Assembly: GCA_963753055.1 (NCBI GenBank)
Contig: CAVWAP010000004.1
Location: 496,001-560,000 of the forward strand
DNA: 64,000 nt
From: JAUWGC01 sp963753055
GTDB taxonomy: Bacteria > Bacteroidota > Bacteroidia > Bacteroidales > B18-G4
Reading direction: 5' to 3'
Shown here: positions 1 through 7,635 of the stretch, piece after piece
How the letters are laid out: every line of letters begins with the position of its first letter
How positions within the stretch are numbered: position 1 is the stretch's first letter
Notes under the pieces: generated by a model
Told to the model about the DNA's origin: nothing
The model's input: the letters and a program-made list of their open reading frames with translations, nothing else
The model's database searches: none
Translations under genes and position numbers: made by a program

Positions 1-1647
1 GATGTTTCTACAGACAATGGAGATACCTGGGAGATTAACCAACAAGTTTGGGACCCGACCGATTATCCAGAGGTACCTGGTACGGGTAATGCCCGTTATC
101 CGCAGGTTGCAATTTACAATCCTGCCGGCAATACCAATCCTGAAAATGCCATCATGACATTCTTTGCACCTGCCCTGGACCAGACAAATGGTGCTAGCTG
201 GGGAGGCTATGCATGGGGAACAAACCCGCTCACTGCAGTTAATCCAACTACACCAACACAGTTAGGATTTCCTTCACCAGGCGGTGATATCTTGTTCAGC
301 GTTCCTGACGCATTCCACATGTTGTCTGACGGAAAAGCATTTGGTTATGAGCCTGTTTTAATTGATGGCCTCTTCGATAATTATACAGGGAACCTTGTGA
401 TTACTTCTGGCTATTACGATGAAGGAACACATCTTTTCGATTACACACAGGAATTATTTCCATTTGATATCTCAGCCGGTGGTGATCCTGTACGTATCGT
501 CAACGCTAAAGTAGCTTTCCATCCTGATGGTCAGGTTGGTTATCTTGCTATGCTGACTAATAATGGCGCTAACCCTGTTGCTGAATTGTCATATTATCCG
601 GTTCTGTTTAAGACGACTGACGGCGGTGATAACTGGGATGGCCCATACGAAGTCCAGCTCGGAGGCCCAGAAGGTTTACCAGCTGTATTGAATTATCTGA
701 CAGATGATCTTATTGCAAGATTGTACGAACCTCCTCTGCCTGCCAGGGACGAAATACCTTTCACAACAGCCTTTGATATGGATGTAGCTGTTGATATGAA
801 TGGCAACCCACACCTTCTGTTCTTTGTAGGGGTAACGGGCAGTACCGGCTGGAGTATTATAACCAGTTTTACTGCAGAGCCCGAACTAGGTTGCCAGGGT
901 TTGAATGCCATGATCCATGCCGCATCATACGGCGACATGAGACAATGGTATGCTGACACGCTGAACTTACCTTGGACTTTCCGTGGTACTTTCCCATCAA
1001 CCAACGCCCTTGATGAAGATACCCGTCCATATATTTCTGTAAGCCCTGATGCTTCAAAATTATTCTTCTCATGGATAAACACAAGGATCGAAAATGTTGG
1101 TGATAACAACGCTCCGGATATTTACTGCATGGGATACGATGTTCAGGAAATGTCTTATACACAATTATACAATGTTACGGCTTTCACACAGGTAATGTGG
1201 CAATCATGGATGGGAACAGCATCATACTATGTGTTCGACCATGGTGGAGAATATGAAATTCCGTTCGTATGCCAGTTCATGGATCCAACTAACAACAGTG
1301 CTCCGGTTGATTTTAAATATATTGATGAATTCAGGATCACAGACGAAGACTTTGGTTGGTGGCTATCAAGTGCAGAAATTGAAGAAAGCAGGATCACGGT
1401 TACACAAAACTATCCAAATCCGTTCAATAACACTACATATGTGGATATGACCCTCAGCAATGCTGCAGACGTATCACTTGAAATTTCCAATATTCTTGGA
1501 CAGAGAGTGAAGAGTGTCGATTACGGTCATTATGGTTCAGGGCTTCATAAAATAGCCATTGAATCTGAAGGACTGGAAAGCGGTATTTACTTCTATACAT
1601 TGAATACTGGAAAGGATGCAGTTACCCGCAAGATGATCATAAAATAA
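1..1647 (+). CDS. Secreted T9SS cargo protein with Asp-box repeats (5' end outside window)
   Basis: The reading frame is open from base 1, so the true start lies upstream; the Met at 154 is internal. Two Asp-box-like motifs (STDNGDTW at the window edge and TTDGGDNW near base 615) suggest a sialidase/BNR-like beta-propeller. The last ~80 residues form a type A T9SS sorting domain (NYPNPFNN, then a short beta-sandwich ending in KMIIK). Such proteins cross the outer membrane through the T9SS and are attached to the surface or released. Substrate is unknown. The next gene encodes a related architecture, so the two may be paralogous cargo. A terminator follows directly. Confidence 0.85.
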   Translation, partial: DVSTDNGDTWEINQQVWDPTDYPEVPGTGNARYPQVAIYNPAGNTNPENAIMTFFAPALDQTNGASWGGYAWGTNPLTAVNPTTPTQLGFPSPGGDILFSVPDAFHMLSDGKAFGYEPVLIDGLFDNYTGNLVITSGYYDEGTHLFDYTQELFPFDISAGGDPVRIVNAKVAFHPDGQVGYLAMLTNNGANPVAELSYYPVLFKTTDGGDNWDGPYEVQLGGPEGLPAVLNYLTDDLIARLYEPPLPARDEIPFTTAFDMDVAVDMNGNPHLLFFVGVTGSTGWSIITSFTAEPELGCQGLNAMIHAASYGDMRQWYADTLNLPWTFRGTFPSTNALDEDTRPYISVSPDASKLFFSWINTRIENVGDNNAPDIYCMGYDVQEMSYTQLYNVTAFTQVMWQSWMGTASYYVFDHGGEYEIPFVCQFMDPTNNSAPVDFKYIDEFRITDEDFGWWLSSAEIEESRITVTQNYPNPFNNTTYVDMTLSNAADVSLEISNILGQRVKSVDYGHYGSGLHKIAIESEGLESGIYFYTLNTGKDAVTRKMIIK

Positions 1648-1664
1648 TATTTATTCATATTCAT

Positions 1665-1699
1665 AAAAAAAAGCCTTCCGGAGGGGAGGCTTTTTTTTA
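1665..1699 (+). terminator. Rho-independent terminator
   Basis: A hairpin with AGCCT and AGGCT arms is preceded by an A run and followed by eight T residues, 20 bp after the stop of the first gene. The flanking A and T runs could let it work in both directions. Confidence 0.8.
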
Positions 1700-1735
1700 T
1701 ACCTTAGTACTAAGTATTAACTAAAGTTTAGCCCT

Positions 1736-3628
1736 ATGAGAAAATTTACGATTCTAATGTTGATAATGGGTATGGCAATGATGTCATCTGCCCAGTATAT
1801 AGTAACAGGTTCAAATGATATAAGAAAGCCGACAAAGGCTGAATATGTGCGACCTATGGACGAGCCGGTGCTTCCTGTAACTCCGGCAACTTATGTGCAG
1901 AATGAAGCCATGCTGGCCCCCAATGAGACTAAATTAGGGGAGACCGTTTATGACCTGCAGTCAAACGCTTCCATTAATAATCGCTTTTGGAAACATGACG
2001 ATGGAACCATGGCTGCAGTGTGGACCAGGGGAATTACACCTGAGGCATTCGATGGAAGAGGGACTGCTTATAATTATTTTGATGGCACTTCCTGGGGTGA
2101 TTGGCCAACTGAGCGAATACAGGACAGAAGGTGTGGCTGGCCCAGTTATGCTGCCTGGGGTGCAGATGGAGAGGTGTCTGTAGCTCATAATGGTGTGGAA
2201 GGCCTTGAGTTCTCCTGGAGGGCAACCAAGGGAACTGGTGACTGGACACAACAAAACTATCTGGGCCCTGAAGGTATTGAAAACGACATCACCTGGCCCA
2301 GGATGATCACAACCGGAGAAAACCATGAGATAGTCCATTTATTTGTGAATTCCTATGTTGAGTATGAAGGACAGGCCCAGGCACTACTGTATTCAAGAAC
2401 CGATGACGGTGGTGCAACATTTGACCCACAACATGTAATCCTTGATGGTCTTGGTGAGGATTCTTACTTTGAGATCAGTGCTGATGATTATGTATTGGCA
2501 GCCAAAGGCAGCACTATTGTCATGCTTGTTTCAAGTCCATGGAATGACCTGTTTTTTCTGAAGTCGGAAGACGATGGAGAGAATTGGGAAAAGACTGTGA
2601 TCTGGGAACATCCCTATCCTTTCTTCGATTTTAATACTACCCTTACAGATTCATTCTTTTGTTGTGACGGATCAGCCAATGCTGCCATTGATAACGAAGG
2701 GAAAGTACATGTTGTTTTTGGGATTAACAGGGTCTGGCATGCTGAGACAGGTTTAACTTTTCAATTATGGAGAGGTGTTGATGGCATTGGCTATTGGAAT
2801 GAAGATATGGACCGCTTTACAAATGATCACAATGCGCTGGCACCACCAGAGCCAAATAATCTTTTTCCATGGATAACACCGGAGGAGCTGATTTTGGATT
2901 ACAACTATATTGGGTGGATGCAGGATGTAGACGGTGATGGTGTTGTAACTTTAAATGAAGATATCTATACCTATCAGCAGTTAGGCCCTTCTAATATGCC
3001 GGCAATTCACATTGATGATGATGGCTATATACATGTGCTGTTTGTATCTACCACAGAAACTTATGAGGTAACGGTTGGAGATTTCGAGTATAACTATAAG
3101 CATCTCTGGTACCGTACTACACATCCGAACTTCTGGGGTGGGGGATGGAGCCCGTTTATTCATCTAACTGAAGATGTTTCCCATCTATTCGATGAAAGCT
3201 ATTATCCCATGATTGCTGATTTCGATGAGACTACATCAACTCTTCATTATATGTTTAATACTGATGTGACTCCTGGCCTGGGTTGGTCAAGTGATCATGC
3301 ATGGCAAACAAACAACCAGATCTATGGATCCTATATGCTGCCTGTTGGGATAAATGAAATTACTAATAGCAAGCAACTGCCTGTTAGTGTAAATCCAAAC
3401 CCCGTGATTGATGCAGCTAATTTCCAGATCACCCTGGAGAATGCTTCCTCGGTAATGGTATTGCTAACAGATATGACAGGACAAAAGGTAAGAGAACTTA
3501 ATTATGGAATGCAGTCAACTGGTAAATCAAGGCTAACTATGGAGGTCTCTGATCTGCCATCAGGTGTTTATTGCTACCAGGTTATTGCCGGGAAGGAATC
3601 AGCTACAGGGAAAATTGTTGTGAAATAA
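1736..3628 (+). CDS. Secreted T9SS cargo protein with Asp-box repeats
   Basis: This 630-residue protein starts with a signal peptide (hydrophobic core, cleavage probably after SSAQ near residue 20). Asp-box-like motifs SRTDDGGATF and KSEDDGENW point to a BNR/sialidase-like propeller. A calcium-loop-like DVDGDGVVT segment lies near residue 397. The C-terminus is a T9SS type A sorting domain (VNPNPVIDAANF, ending KIVVK). It resembles the preceding gene in design, but a terminator separates them, so it is probably transcribed separately. Enzymatic activity cannot be assigned. Confidence 0.85.
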   Translation: MRKFTILMLIMGMAMMSSAQYIVTGSNDIRKPTKAEYVRPMDEPVLPVTPATYVQNEAMLAPNETKLGETVYDLQSNASINNRFWKHDDGTMAAVWTRGITPEAFDGRGTAYNYFDGTSWGDWPTERIQDRRCGWPSYAAWGADGEVSVAHNGVEGLEFSWRATKGTGDWTQQNYLGPEGIENDITWPRMITTGENHEIVHLFVNSYVEYEGQAQALLYSRTDDGGATFDPQHVILDGLGEDSYFEISADDYVLAAKGSTIVMLVSSPWNDLFFLKSEDDGENWEKTVIWEHPYPFFDFNTTLTDSFFCCDGSANAAIDNEGKVHVVFGINRVWHAETGLTFQLWRGVDGIGYWNEDMDRFTNDHNALAPPEPNNLFPWITPEELILDYNYIGWMQDVDGDGVVTLNEDIYTYQQLGPSNMPAIHIDDDGYIHVLFVSTTETYEVTVGDFEYNYKHLWYRTTHPNFWGGGWSPFIHLTEDVSHLFDESYYPMIADFDETTSTLHYMFNTDVTPGLGWSSDHAWQTNNQIYGSYMLPVGINEITNSKQLPVSVNPNPVIDAANFQITLENASSVMVLLTDMTGQKVRELNYGMQSTGKSRLTMEVSDLPSGVYCYQVIAGKESATGKIVVK

Positions 3629-3632
3629 TAGC

Positions 3633-3660
3633 AAAAAAAAACCGTCCTTGAAGGACGGCC
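3633..3660 (-). terminator. Hairpin oriented as a minus-strand terminator
   Basis: Arms CCGTCCTT (3642-3649) and AAGGACGG (3651-3658) are preceded on the plus strand by nine A residues, with no T run after the hairpin. Read on the minus strand it is a textbook terminator, yet no minus-strand gene points into it. It may still act weakly as an mRNA 3' end for the upstream plus-strand gene. Confidence 0.5.
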
Positions 3661-3847
3661 CTAAAAAATAAACAAAACCAAATCTTAATATAACGCTTCT
3701 TATAATCCAAATTCAGTGCCATTTTTGCAAGTGGCATGTTGTCAGCACCTTGGGCTGTTGATAACATTGTTAACTATTCCCAAAATGGGAATGTAGTCTC
3801 ATTTTTAGAGTATAAATACCTGTATTCCGGAGCTGAAAGAAAATGCC

Positions 3848-3855
3848 TACTTTTG
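3848..3855 (+). promoter_or_regulatory. Candidate -7 box TACTTTTG
   Basis: This matches the Bacteroidota -7 consensus TAnnTTTG and lies about 80 bp before the M28 peptidase start. No convincing TTG box was found at the usual distance. The remainder of the 307-bp gap 3629-3935 holds only the hairpin at 3633 and no other feature that I recognise. Confidence 0.5.
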
Positions 3856-3935
3856 TCCTTTCTTTATATGAATGTTTGGGTCAGGGCAATAATATGATCC
3901 TGCAATTTTTAAGATAATATTCAAAACTATTCATA

Positions 3936-5714
3936 ATGATGAGAAACAATATCCTATTTATAATTTTATTATTTAATATCTGCAGTTTCAGTATACAAGC
4001 GCAGGATGAGATTACGGTAAAAGAGCTTGAATCTCACCTTGAATACCTGGCTTCAGATGACTTGAAGGGCAGATACCCGGGTACAGAAGGTGGATTAGCT
4101 GCTGCAAAATATATTAATGATCAATTCCGGGAAGCCGGGCTCACGCCTTTGGGCGAAAACGGGTTTCAGCATTTTGAAGTTACGACATCGGTAAGTCTTG
4201 GTGAAGACAATTATTTAAGCGTTAATGGCGTGCAGGCTGAAGTGGAAGAGCAATACATGCCTTTTTCCTATTCTAAAAGCGATAAAATCGATGCCCGGGT
4301 GGTATTTGCCGGTTATGGCTTTGAGATCGACAGCGATACCCTGAAATGGAATGATTACCAGGATGTGGATGTGAAAGGTAAGTGGGTGATGCTGCTTCGC
4401 GGTGACCCTGAACCGGACAATACACAAAGCAATTTCCTGGCACATAGTGGCGACCGCGACAAAGTGCTGGCTGCAAGAGACAAAGGGGCCGCCGGTGTTC
4501 TTTTTGTGTCCGGACCGAACTGGGACGCTAAAGACCAGCTGGTATCACTTTATTATGACAGGTCCGGCTCCAATGCAGGGATTGTTGTGCTTAATGTCAA
4601 GAGGGAGACAGCAGACCAGGTACTTCAGAGTTCGGGAAAGACAATCAAGCAGCTGGAAACATTATTAAATACAGAAAAGGCTCCAATATCATTTGAGCTT
4701 GATACAGAAGTTAGTGCAAATGTACAGGTTAATCATGACAGGGTAAGGACGCAGAATGTTGTAGGGTTGATTGAAGGTAGTGATCCTGAGTTGAAAAACG
4801 AATATATCATCATTGGTGCCCATTATGATCACCTGGGTATGGGAGGGTGGGGCTCCAACTCCCGCGATCCTGACACCATTGCCGTTCATAACGGTGCGGA
4901 TGACAATGCCTCTGGCGTAGCTGGCGTGATTGAGATAGCGGAGAGGCTTGCTGCCAATCAGAAAGACCTGAAAAGGAGCATAGTAGCTATTGCCTTTGGC
5001 GCGGAGGAAATGGGACTGTTGGGTTCTAAATATTTTGTTGATAACCCTCTTGTTGATAAAGACAAGATCGTGGCTATGGCCAATTTTGATATGATTGGCA
5101 GGTTAAATGAAGAGCATGTTATTATGGTTGGAGGAAGTGGAACTTCTGTGGAATCTGAAGAGATAATTAAAGCCACAGGAACAGATTTTGAACTGGAATT
5201 ACGGTTGTCACCTGAGGGGTACGGCCCTTCCGACCACGCACCTTTTTATGCCAGCGATATACCGGTGTTTTTTATTAACACAGGGGTTCATGAAGATTAC
5301 CATACCCCTATAGATGATATAGAGTTCATTAATTTTGAGGGGCAACAGCTGGTATCTGATTATTCATATGCTTTAGTCTTTGCGCTGGCTAACAGGGAAG
5401 GATCTCTTACTTTCCAGGAAGCAGGATCCAAACAGGGTGGCCGCAGGTCGATGCGATTTAAAGTTACCCTTGGCATTATGCCAGATTTCACAGCTACCGA
5501 TGTGAAAGGATTGGGCGTTGGTGGAGTCAGAAAAGATGGTCCGGCTTATAACGGTGGTATGGAGAAAGGCGATGTGATTGTTGCGCTGGATGGTAAGCCG
5601 GTAAATGATATTTACGATTACATGAACCGCCTGAAAAAGCTCGAGCCAGGACAAACCGTTCCAGTAGATGTCATCAGGAATGGGGAGAAGAAGGTGTTGC
5701 TGGTGCAACTCTAG
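3936..5714 (+). CDS. Secreted M28 family zinc aminopeptidase with PDZ domain
   Basis: This 592-residue exported peptidase has a signal peptide (cleavage near IQAQ), a PA-like insert (about residues 100-250) and an M28 catalytic domain. Metal ligands and catalytic residues are all visible: H296 in GAHYDHLG, the Asp of GADDNASG (322/323), the Glu pair of GAEEMG (357/358), D385 in FDMIGR and H456 in DYHTP. Residues ~505-592 form a PDZ domain (GIMPDF, GGMEKGDVIVALDGKPV). The family removes N-terminal amino acids from peptides in the periplasm or outside the cell. The start could be 3936 or 3939 (ATGATG). A heptamer repeat begins exactly at the stop codon. Confidence 0.93.
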   Translation: MMRNNILFIILLFNICSFSIQAQDEITVKELESHLEYLASDDLKGRYPGTEGGLAAAKYINDQFREAGLTPLGENGFQHFEVTTSVSLGEDNYLSVNGVQAEVEEQYMPFSYSKSDKIDARVVFAGYGFEIDSDTLKWNDYQDVDVKGKWVMLLRGDPEPDNTQSNFLAHSGDRDKVLAARDKGAAGVLFVSGPNWDAKDQLVSLYYDRSGSNAGIVVLNVKRETADQVLQSSGKTIKQLETLLNTEKAPISFELDTEVSANVQVNHDRVRTQNVVGLIEGSDPELKNEYIIIGAHYDHLGMGGWGSNSRDPDTIAVHNGADDNASGVAGVIEIAERLAANQKDLKRSIVAIAFGAEEMGLLGSKYFVDNPLVDKDKIVAMANFDMIGRLNEEHVIMVGGSGTSVESEEIIKATGTDFELELRLSPEGYGPSDHAPFYASDIPVFFINTGVHEDYHTPIDDIEFINFEGQQLVSDYSYALVFALANREGSLTFQEAGSKQGGRRSMRFKVTLGIMPDFTATDVKGLGVGGVRKDGPAYNGGMEKGDVIVALDGKPVNDIYDYMNRLKKLEPGQTVPVDVIRNGEKKVLLVQL

Positions 5715-5747
5715 ATGCTGGATGCTGGATGCTGGATGCTGGATGCA
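5714..5747. repeat. Heptamer tandem repeat GATGCTG
   Basis: Four perfect 7-bp units plus one partial unit start at the last base of the M28 peptidase stop codon. Confidence 0.9.
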
Positions 5748-5748
5748 G

Positions 5749-5773
5749 CCCCTCGACTTCGCTCGGGGTGACA
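5749..5773. repeat. Dispersed short palindromic repeat
   Basis: The segment CCCCTCGACTTCGCTCGGGG followed by TGACA forms a bulged hairpin. On the minus strand it can be read as TPSEVEG, a peptide familiar from spurious ORFs over dispersed repeats in Bacteroidota genomes. Only this copy is seen in the window. Confidence 0.6.
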
Positions 5774-5820
5774 GGTTTCTTTATTTTTATATGTGCTGTA
5801 TCGATTCTTACTGGAGCCCA

Positions 5821-5852
5821 ACAATATAACAATATAACAGTATAACAATTTA
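5821..5852. repeat. Octamer tandem repeat ACAATATA
   Basis: Four consecutive 8-bp units (two perfect, two with changes) end 8 bp before the gtrA start, in its leader. Confidence 0.8.
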
Positions 5853-5860
5853 TTTTATTT

Positions 5861-6265
5861 ATGCTAGATTTTTTGACAAAAGCCTTTATCCTGAAATTCC
5901 TTAAGTTCGCAGCGGTTGGAGCCACAGGGGTTATCGTTGATTACGGGTTTACTTACCTGTTCAAGGAGATCTTTAAAGTACATAAGTACCTGTCCAACTC
6001 CATTGGATTCACGATTGCAGCTTCAACGAATTATATCCTCAACAGGATATGGACCTTTGAGAGCGATAATCCTGACATAGCAGTGGAATACGGTGAGTTC
6101 CTGCTGATATCAATCATAGGGTTGGGATTGAACAACCTGTTCCTATGGCTGTTCCATTCAAGGTTTAAATTGAATTTCTATGTGGCTAAACTGATCGCCA
6201 TCGGGTTTGTGACGATCTGGAACTTCCTTGCAAATTACTTCTTTACCTTTAAGCAGACGATCTAA
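5861..6265 (+). CDS. GtrA family membrane protein
   Basis: This 134-residue protein has four predicted membrane segments and the GtrA signature at its N-terminus (FLKFAAVGATGVIVDYG) and in the middle (NYILNRIWTF). GtrA-like proteins are thought to flip lipid-linked sugars or support polysaccharide and glycolipid assembly; the substrate here is unknown. Its length is typical of the family. The gene ends 2 bp from the convergent rplI stop. It stands alone, with no glycosyltransferase directly next to it. Confidence 0.88.
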   Translation: MLDFLTKAFILKFLKFAAVGATGVIVDYGFTYLFKEIFKVHKYLSNSIGFTIAASTNYILNRIWTFESDNPDIAVEYGEFLLISIIGLGLNNLFLWLFHSRFKLNFYVAKLIAIGFVTIWNFLANYFFTFKQTI

Positions 6266-6267
6266 GC

Positions 6268-6717
6268 TTATTCAGCAATAACTTCGAACTTCAGATCCAC
6301 TTCAACTTCCTTGTGAAGTTTGATCTTAGCTGTATATTGCCCAAGCTCCTTAATTGAATCGCCGTCAACAAGGATCATCTTCCTGTCAATATCCATGTTG
6401 TGATTTTCCTTAATGGTGTTGGCGATTTGAAGAGCGTTCACTGAACCAAAGATCTTTCCTGAGGTACCTGATTTGGCACCGATCTTTAATTCCAGGCCTT
6501 CCAGAGCCTTGGCTACCTCTTCAGCTTCTTTCTTGATCTTCTCTTCCTTGAAAGATTTTTGCTTGACAACCTCTGCCAGGATCTTCTTGTTAGTGTCTGT
6601 TGCAAGAATTGCAAGACCTTTCGGGATCAGGTAATTCCGGGCATAACCAGACTTTACTTTAATAAGGTCATTCTTGTAGCCCAGTTTTGGTATATCTTGT
6701 TTTAAGATTACTTCCAT
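6268..6717 (-). CDS. rplI: 50S ribosomal protein L9
   Basis: The 149-residue product begins MEVILKQDIPKLGYKNDLIKVKSGYARNYLIP in style, the L9 N-terminal domain (the stretch GYARNYLIPKG is diagnostic), followed by the long connecting helix and the C-terminal rRNA-binding domain. It is the last gene of rpsF-rpsR-rplI. Unlike most genes here, it has a strong Shine-Dalgarno sequence, which overlaps the stop codon of rpsR. Confidence 0.98.
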   Translation of the reverse strand: MEVILKQDIPKLGYKNDLIKVKSGYARNYLIPKGLAILATDTNKKILAEVVKQKSFKEEKIKKEAEEVAKALEGLELKIGAKSGTSGKIFGSVNALQIANTIKENHNMDIDRKMILVDGDSIKELGQYTAKIKLHKEVEVDLKFEVIAE

Positions 6718-6723
6718 CGTTAT

Positions 6724-6731
6724 TCCTCCTT
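6724..6731 (-). promoter_or_regulatory. Strong Shine-Dalgarno sequence of rplI
   Basis: On the minus strand AAGGAGGA lies 6 bp before the rplI ATG, and its first two bases belong to the rpsR stop codon. Strong SD sequences are uncommon in Bacteroidota, and the layout suggests translational coupling. Confidence 0.85.
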
Positions 6732-6999
6732 ATTTTAACAGGTCTGCAACATAAGGCATTAAGGCAAGGTGCCTTGCACGTTTAATAGCCTGTGATACCT
6801 TCTTTTGATATTTTGTTGATGTACCGGTGATCCTTCTGGGAAGGATCTTCCCCTGTTCGTTAACAAATTTCAAGAGGAAATCAGCATCCTTGTAATCTAT
6901 ATATTTGATGCCGCTCTTTTTGAAACGGCAATACTTTTTCTTCTTGGTGTCAACCGCAATGGGGGTTAAATACTTAATTTCAGAATTGCTTTGTGCCAT
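6730..6999 (-). CDS. rpsR: 30S ribosomal protein S18
   Basis: The 89-residue product carries the S18 core (KYCRFKKSGIKYIDYKDADFLLKFVNEQGKILPRRITGTS) in recognisable blocks, with KYCRFKKSGI and ILPRRITG diagnostic. It binds beside S6 on the 30S platform. It is the middle gene of the rpsF operon, 11 bp after rpsF, and no SD is visible before its ATG. The first ~10 residues are a lineage-specific extension. Confidence 0.98.
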   Translation of the reverse strand: MAQSNSEIKYLTPIAVDTKKKKYCRFKKSGIKYIDYKDADFLLKFVNEQGKILPRRITGTSTKYQKKVSQAIKRARHLALMPYVADLLK

Positions 7000-7010
7000 T
7001 GTTTGATCTT

Positions 7011-7373
7011 TTACTTGTTTTCAACTACTTCTTCTTTCTTTTCTTTTGCTTTCTGACGTTTCTTTTCGTTGTAGATAATTGCATGTTTGTCAAGCTTTAC
7101 CGTTAGAAAGCGAATGATGCGTTCGTCGCGACGCAATGTAACTTCAAGATTGTCAAGAATCTCTCCTTCAGCCTTGTACTCGAAAAGATGATAGAACCCA
7201 GTTGATTTTTTCTGAATGGGATAAGCAAGCTTTCTCAGCCCCCAATCGTCTTCAAAGACTATTTCAGCGCCTTTGTCTTTCAGGTATTTCCTGAATTTAT
7301 CAACCGCTTCCTTCATCTGTTCATCAGACAAAACGGGAGTCATAATGAAAACGGTTTCATACTGATTTGTCAT
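7011..7373 (-). CDS. rpsF: 30S ribosomal protein S6
   Basis: The 120-residue S6 protein starts MTNQYETVFIMTPVLSDEQ and has the ferredoxin-like fold motif GLRKLAYPIQKKSTGFY. Its charged C-terminal tail (KRQKAKEKKEEVVENK) is typical of longer Bacteroidota forms. It is the first gene of the rpsF-rpsR-rplI operon, and a complete two-box promoter lies about 35 bp upstream. Confidence 0.98.
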   Translation of the reverse strand: MTNQYETVFIMTPVLSDEQMKEAVDKFRKYLKDKGAEIVFEDDWGLRKLAYPIQKKSTGFYHLFEYKAEGEILDNLEVTLRRDERIIRFLTVKLDKHAIIYNEKKRQKAKEKKEEVVENK

Positions 7374-7408
7374 TGTTCGTTAATTTAAAAATTAATGGTT
7401 TTTAAAAT

Positions 7409-7445
7409 GGAGTGCAAAATTATGAAAAATATCGGAAAGTGCAAA
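7409..7445 (-). promoter_or_regulatory. rpsF promoter: TTTG-N19-TAATTTTG-CACTCC
   Basis: On the minus strand TTTG (7442-7445) is separated by 19 bp from TAATTTTG (7415-7422), then CACTCC (7409-7414) at the expected start site. This is an exact fit to the Bacteroidota vegetative promoter, with the same downstream hexamer found before rpsT and both tRNAs. Confidence 0.85.
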
Positions 7446-7456
7446 GGTTTTTTAGA

Positions 7457-7540
7457 GTTATAAGTTATAAGTTATAAGTTATAAGTTCTCAGTTGTCGGT
7501 TGTCGGTTGTCGGTTGTCAGTTGTCAGTTGTCAGTTGTTG
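7457..7540. repeat. Mixed heptamer array GTTNNNN
   Basis: Twelve consecutive 7-bp units all begin GTT: GTTATAA x4, GTTCTCA, GTTGTCG x3, GTTGTCA x3, GTTGTTG. The array lies in the 262-bp gap 7374-7635 between rpsF and wecB, upstream of the rpsF promoter. The rest of that gap holds the promoter, a short octamer array and nothing else that I recognise. Confidence 0.92.
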
Positions 7541-7601
7541 GGTCTGTGAACAGAATATATGAAAATTGAACATTGAGCAATTGGAGACTTGGATCTTATC
7601 T

Positions 7602-7634
7602 GGTCAATTGGTATAATTGGTCAATTGGTCAATT
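7602..7634. repeat. Octamer repeat GGTCAATT
   Basis: Three GGTCAATT units and one 9-bp variant end 1 bp before the wecB stop codon. Confidence 0.75.
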
Positions 7635-7635
7635 C

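Noticed and set aside
5749..5773. Terminator after the M28 peptidase gene
   Set aside because: The stem has a bulge and no T run follows on either strand close enough; a dispersed repeat explains it better.
7457..7540. CRISPR-like array
   Set aside because: Units are contiguous 7-bp repeats without spacers, and no cas genes are nearby.
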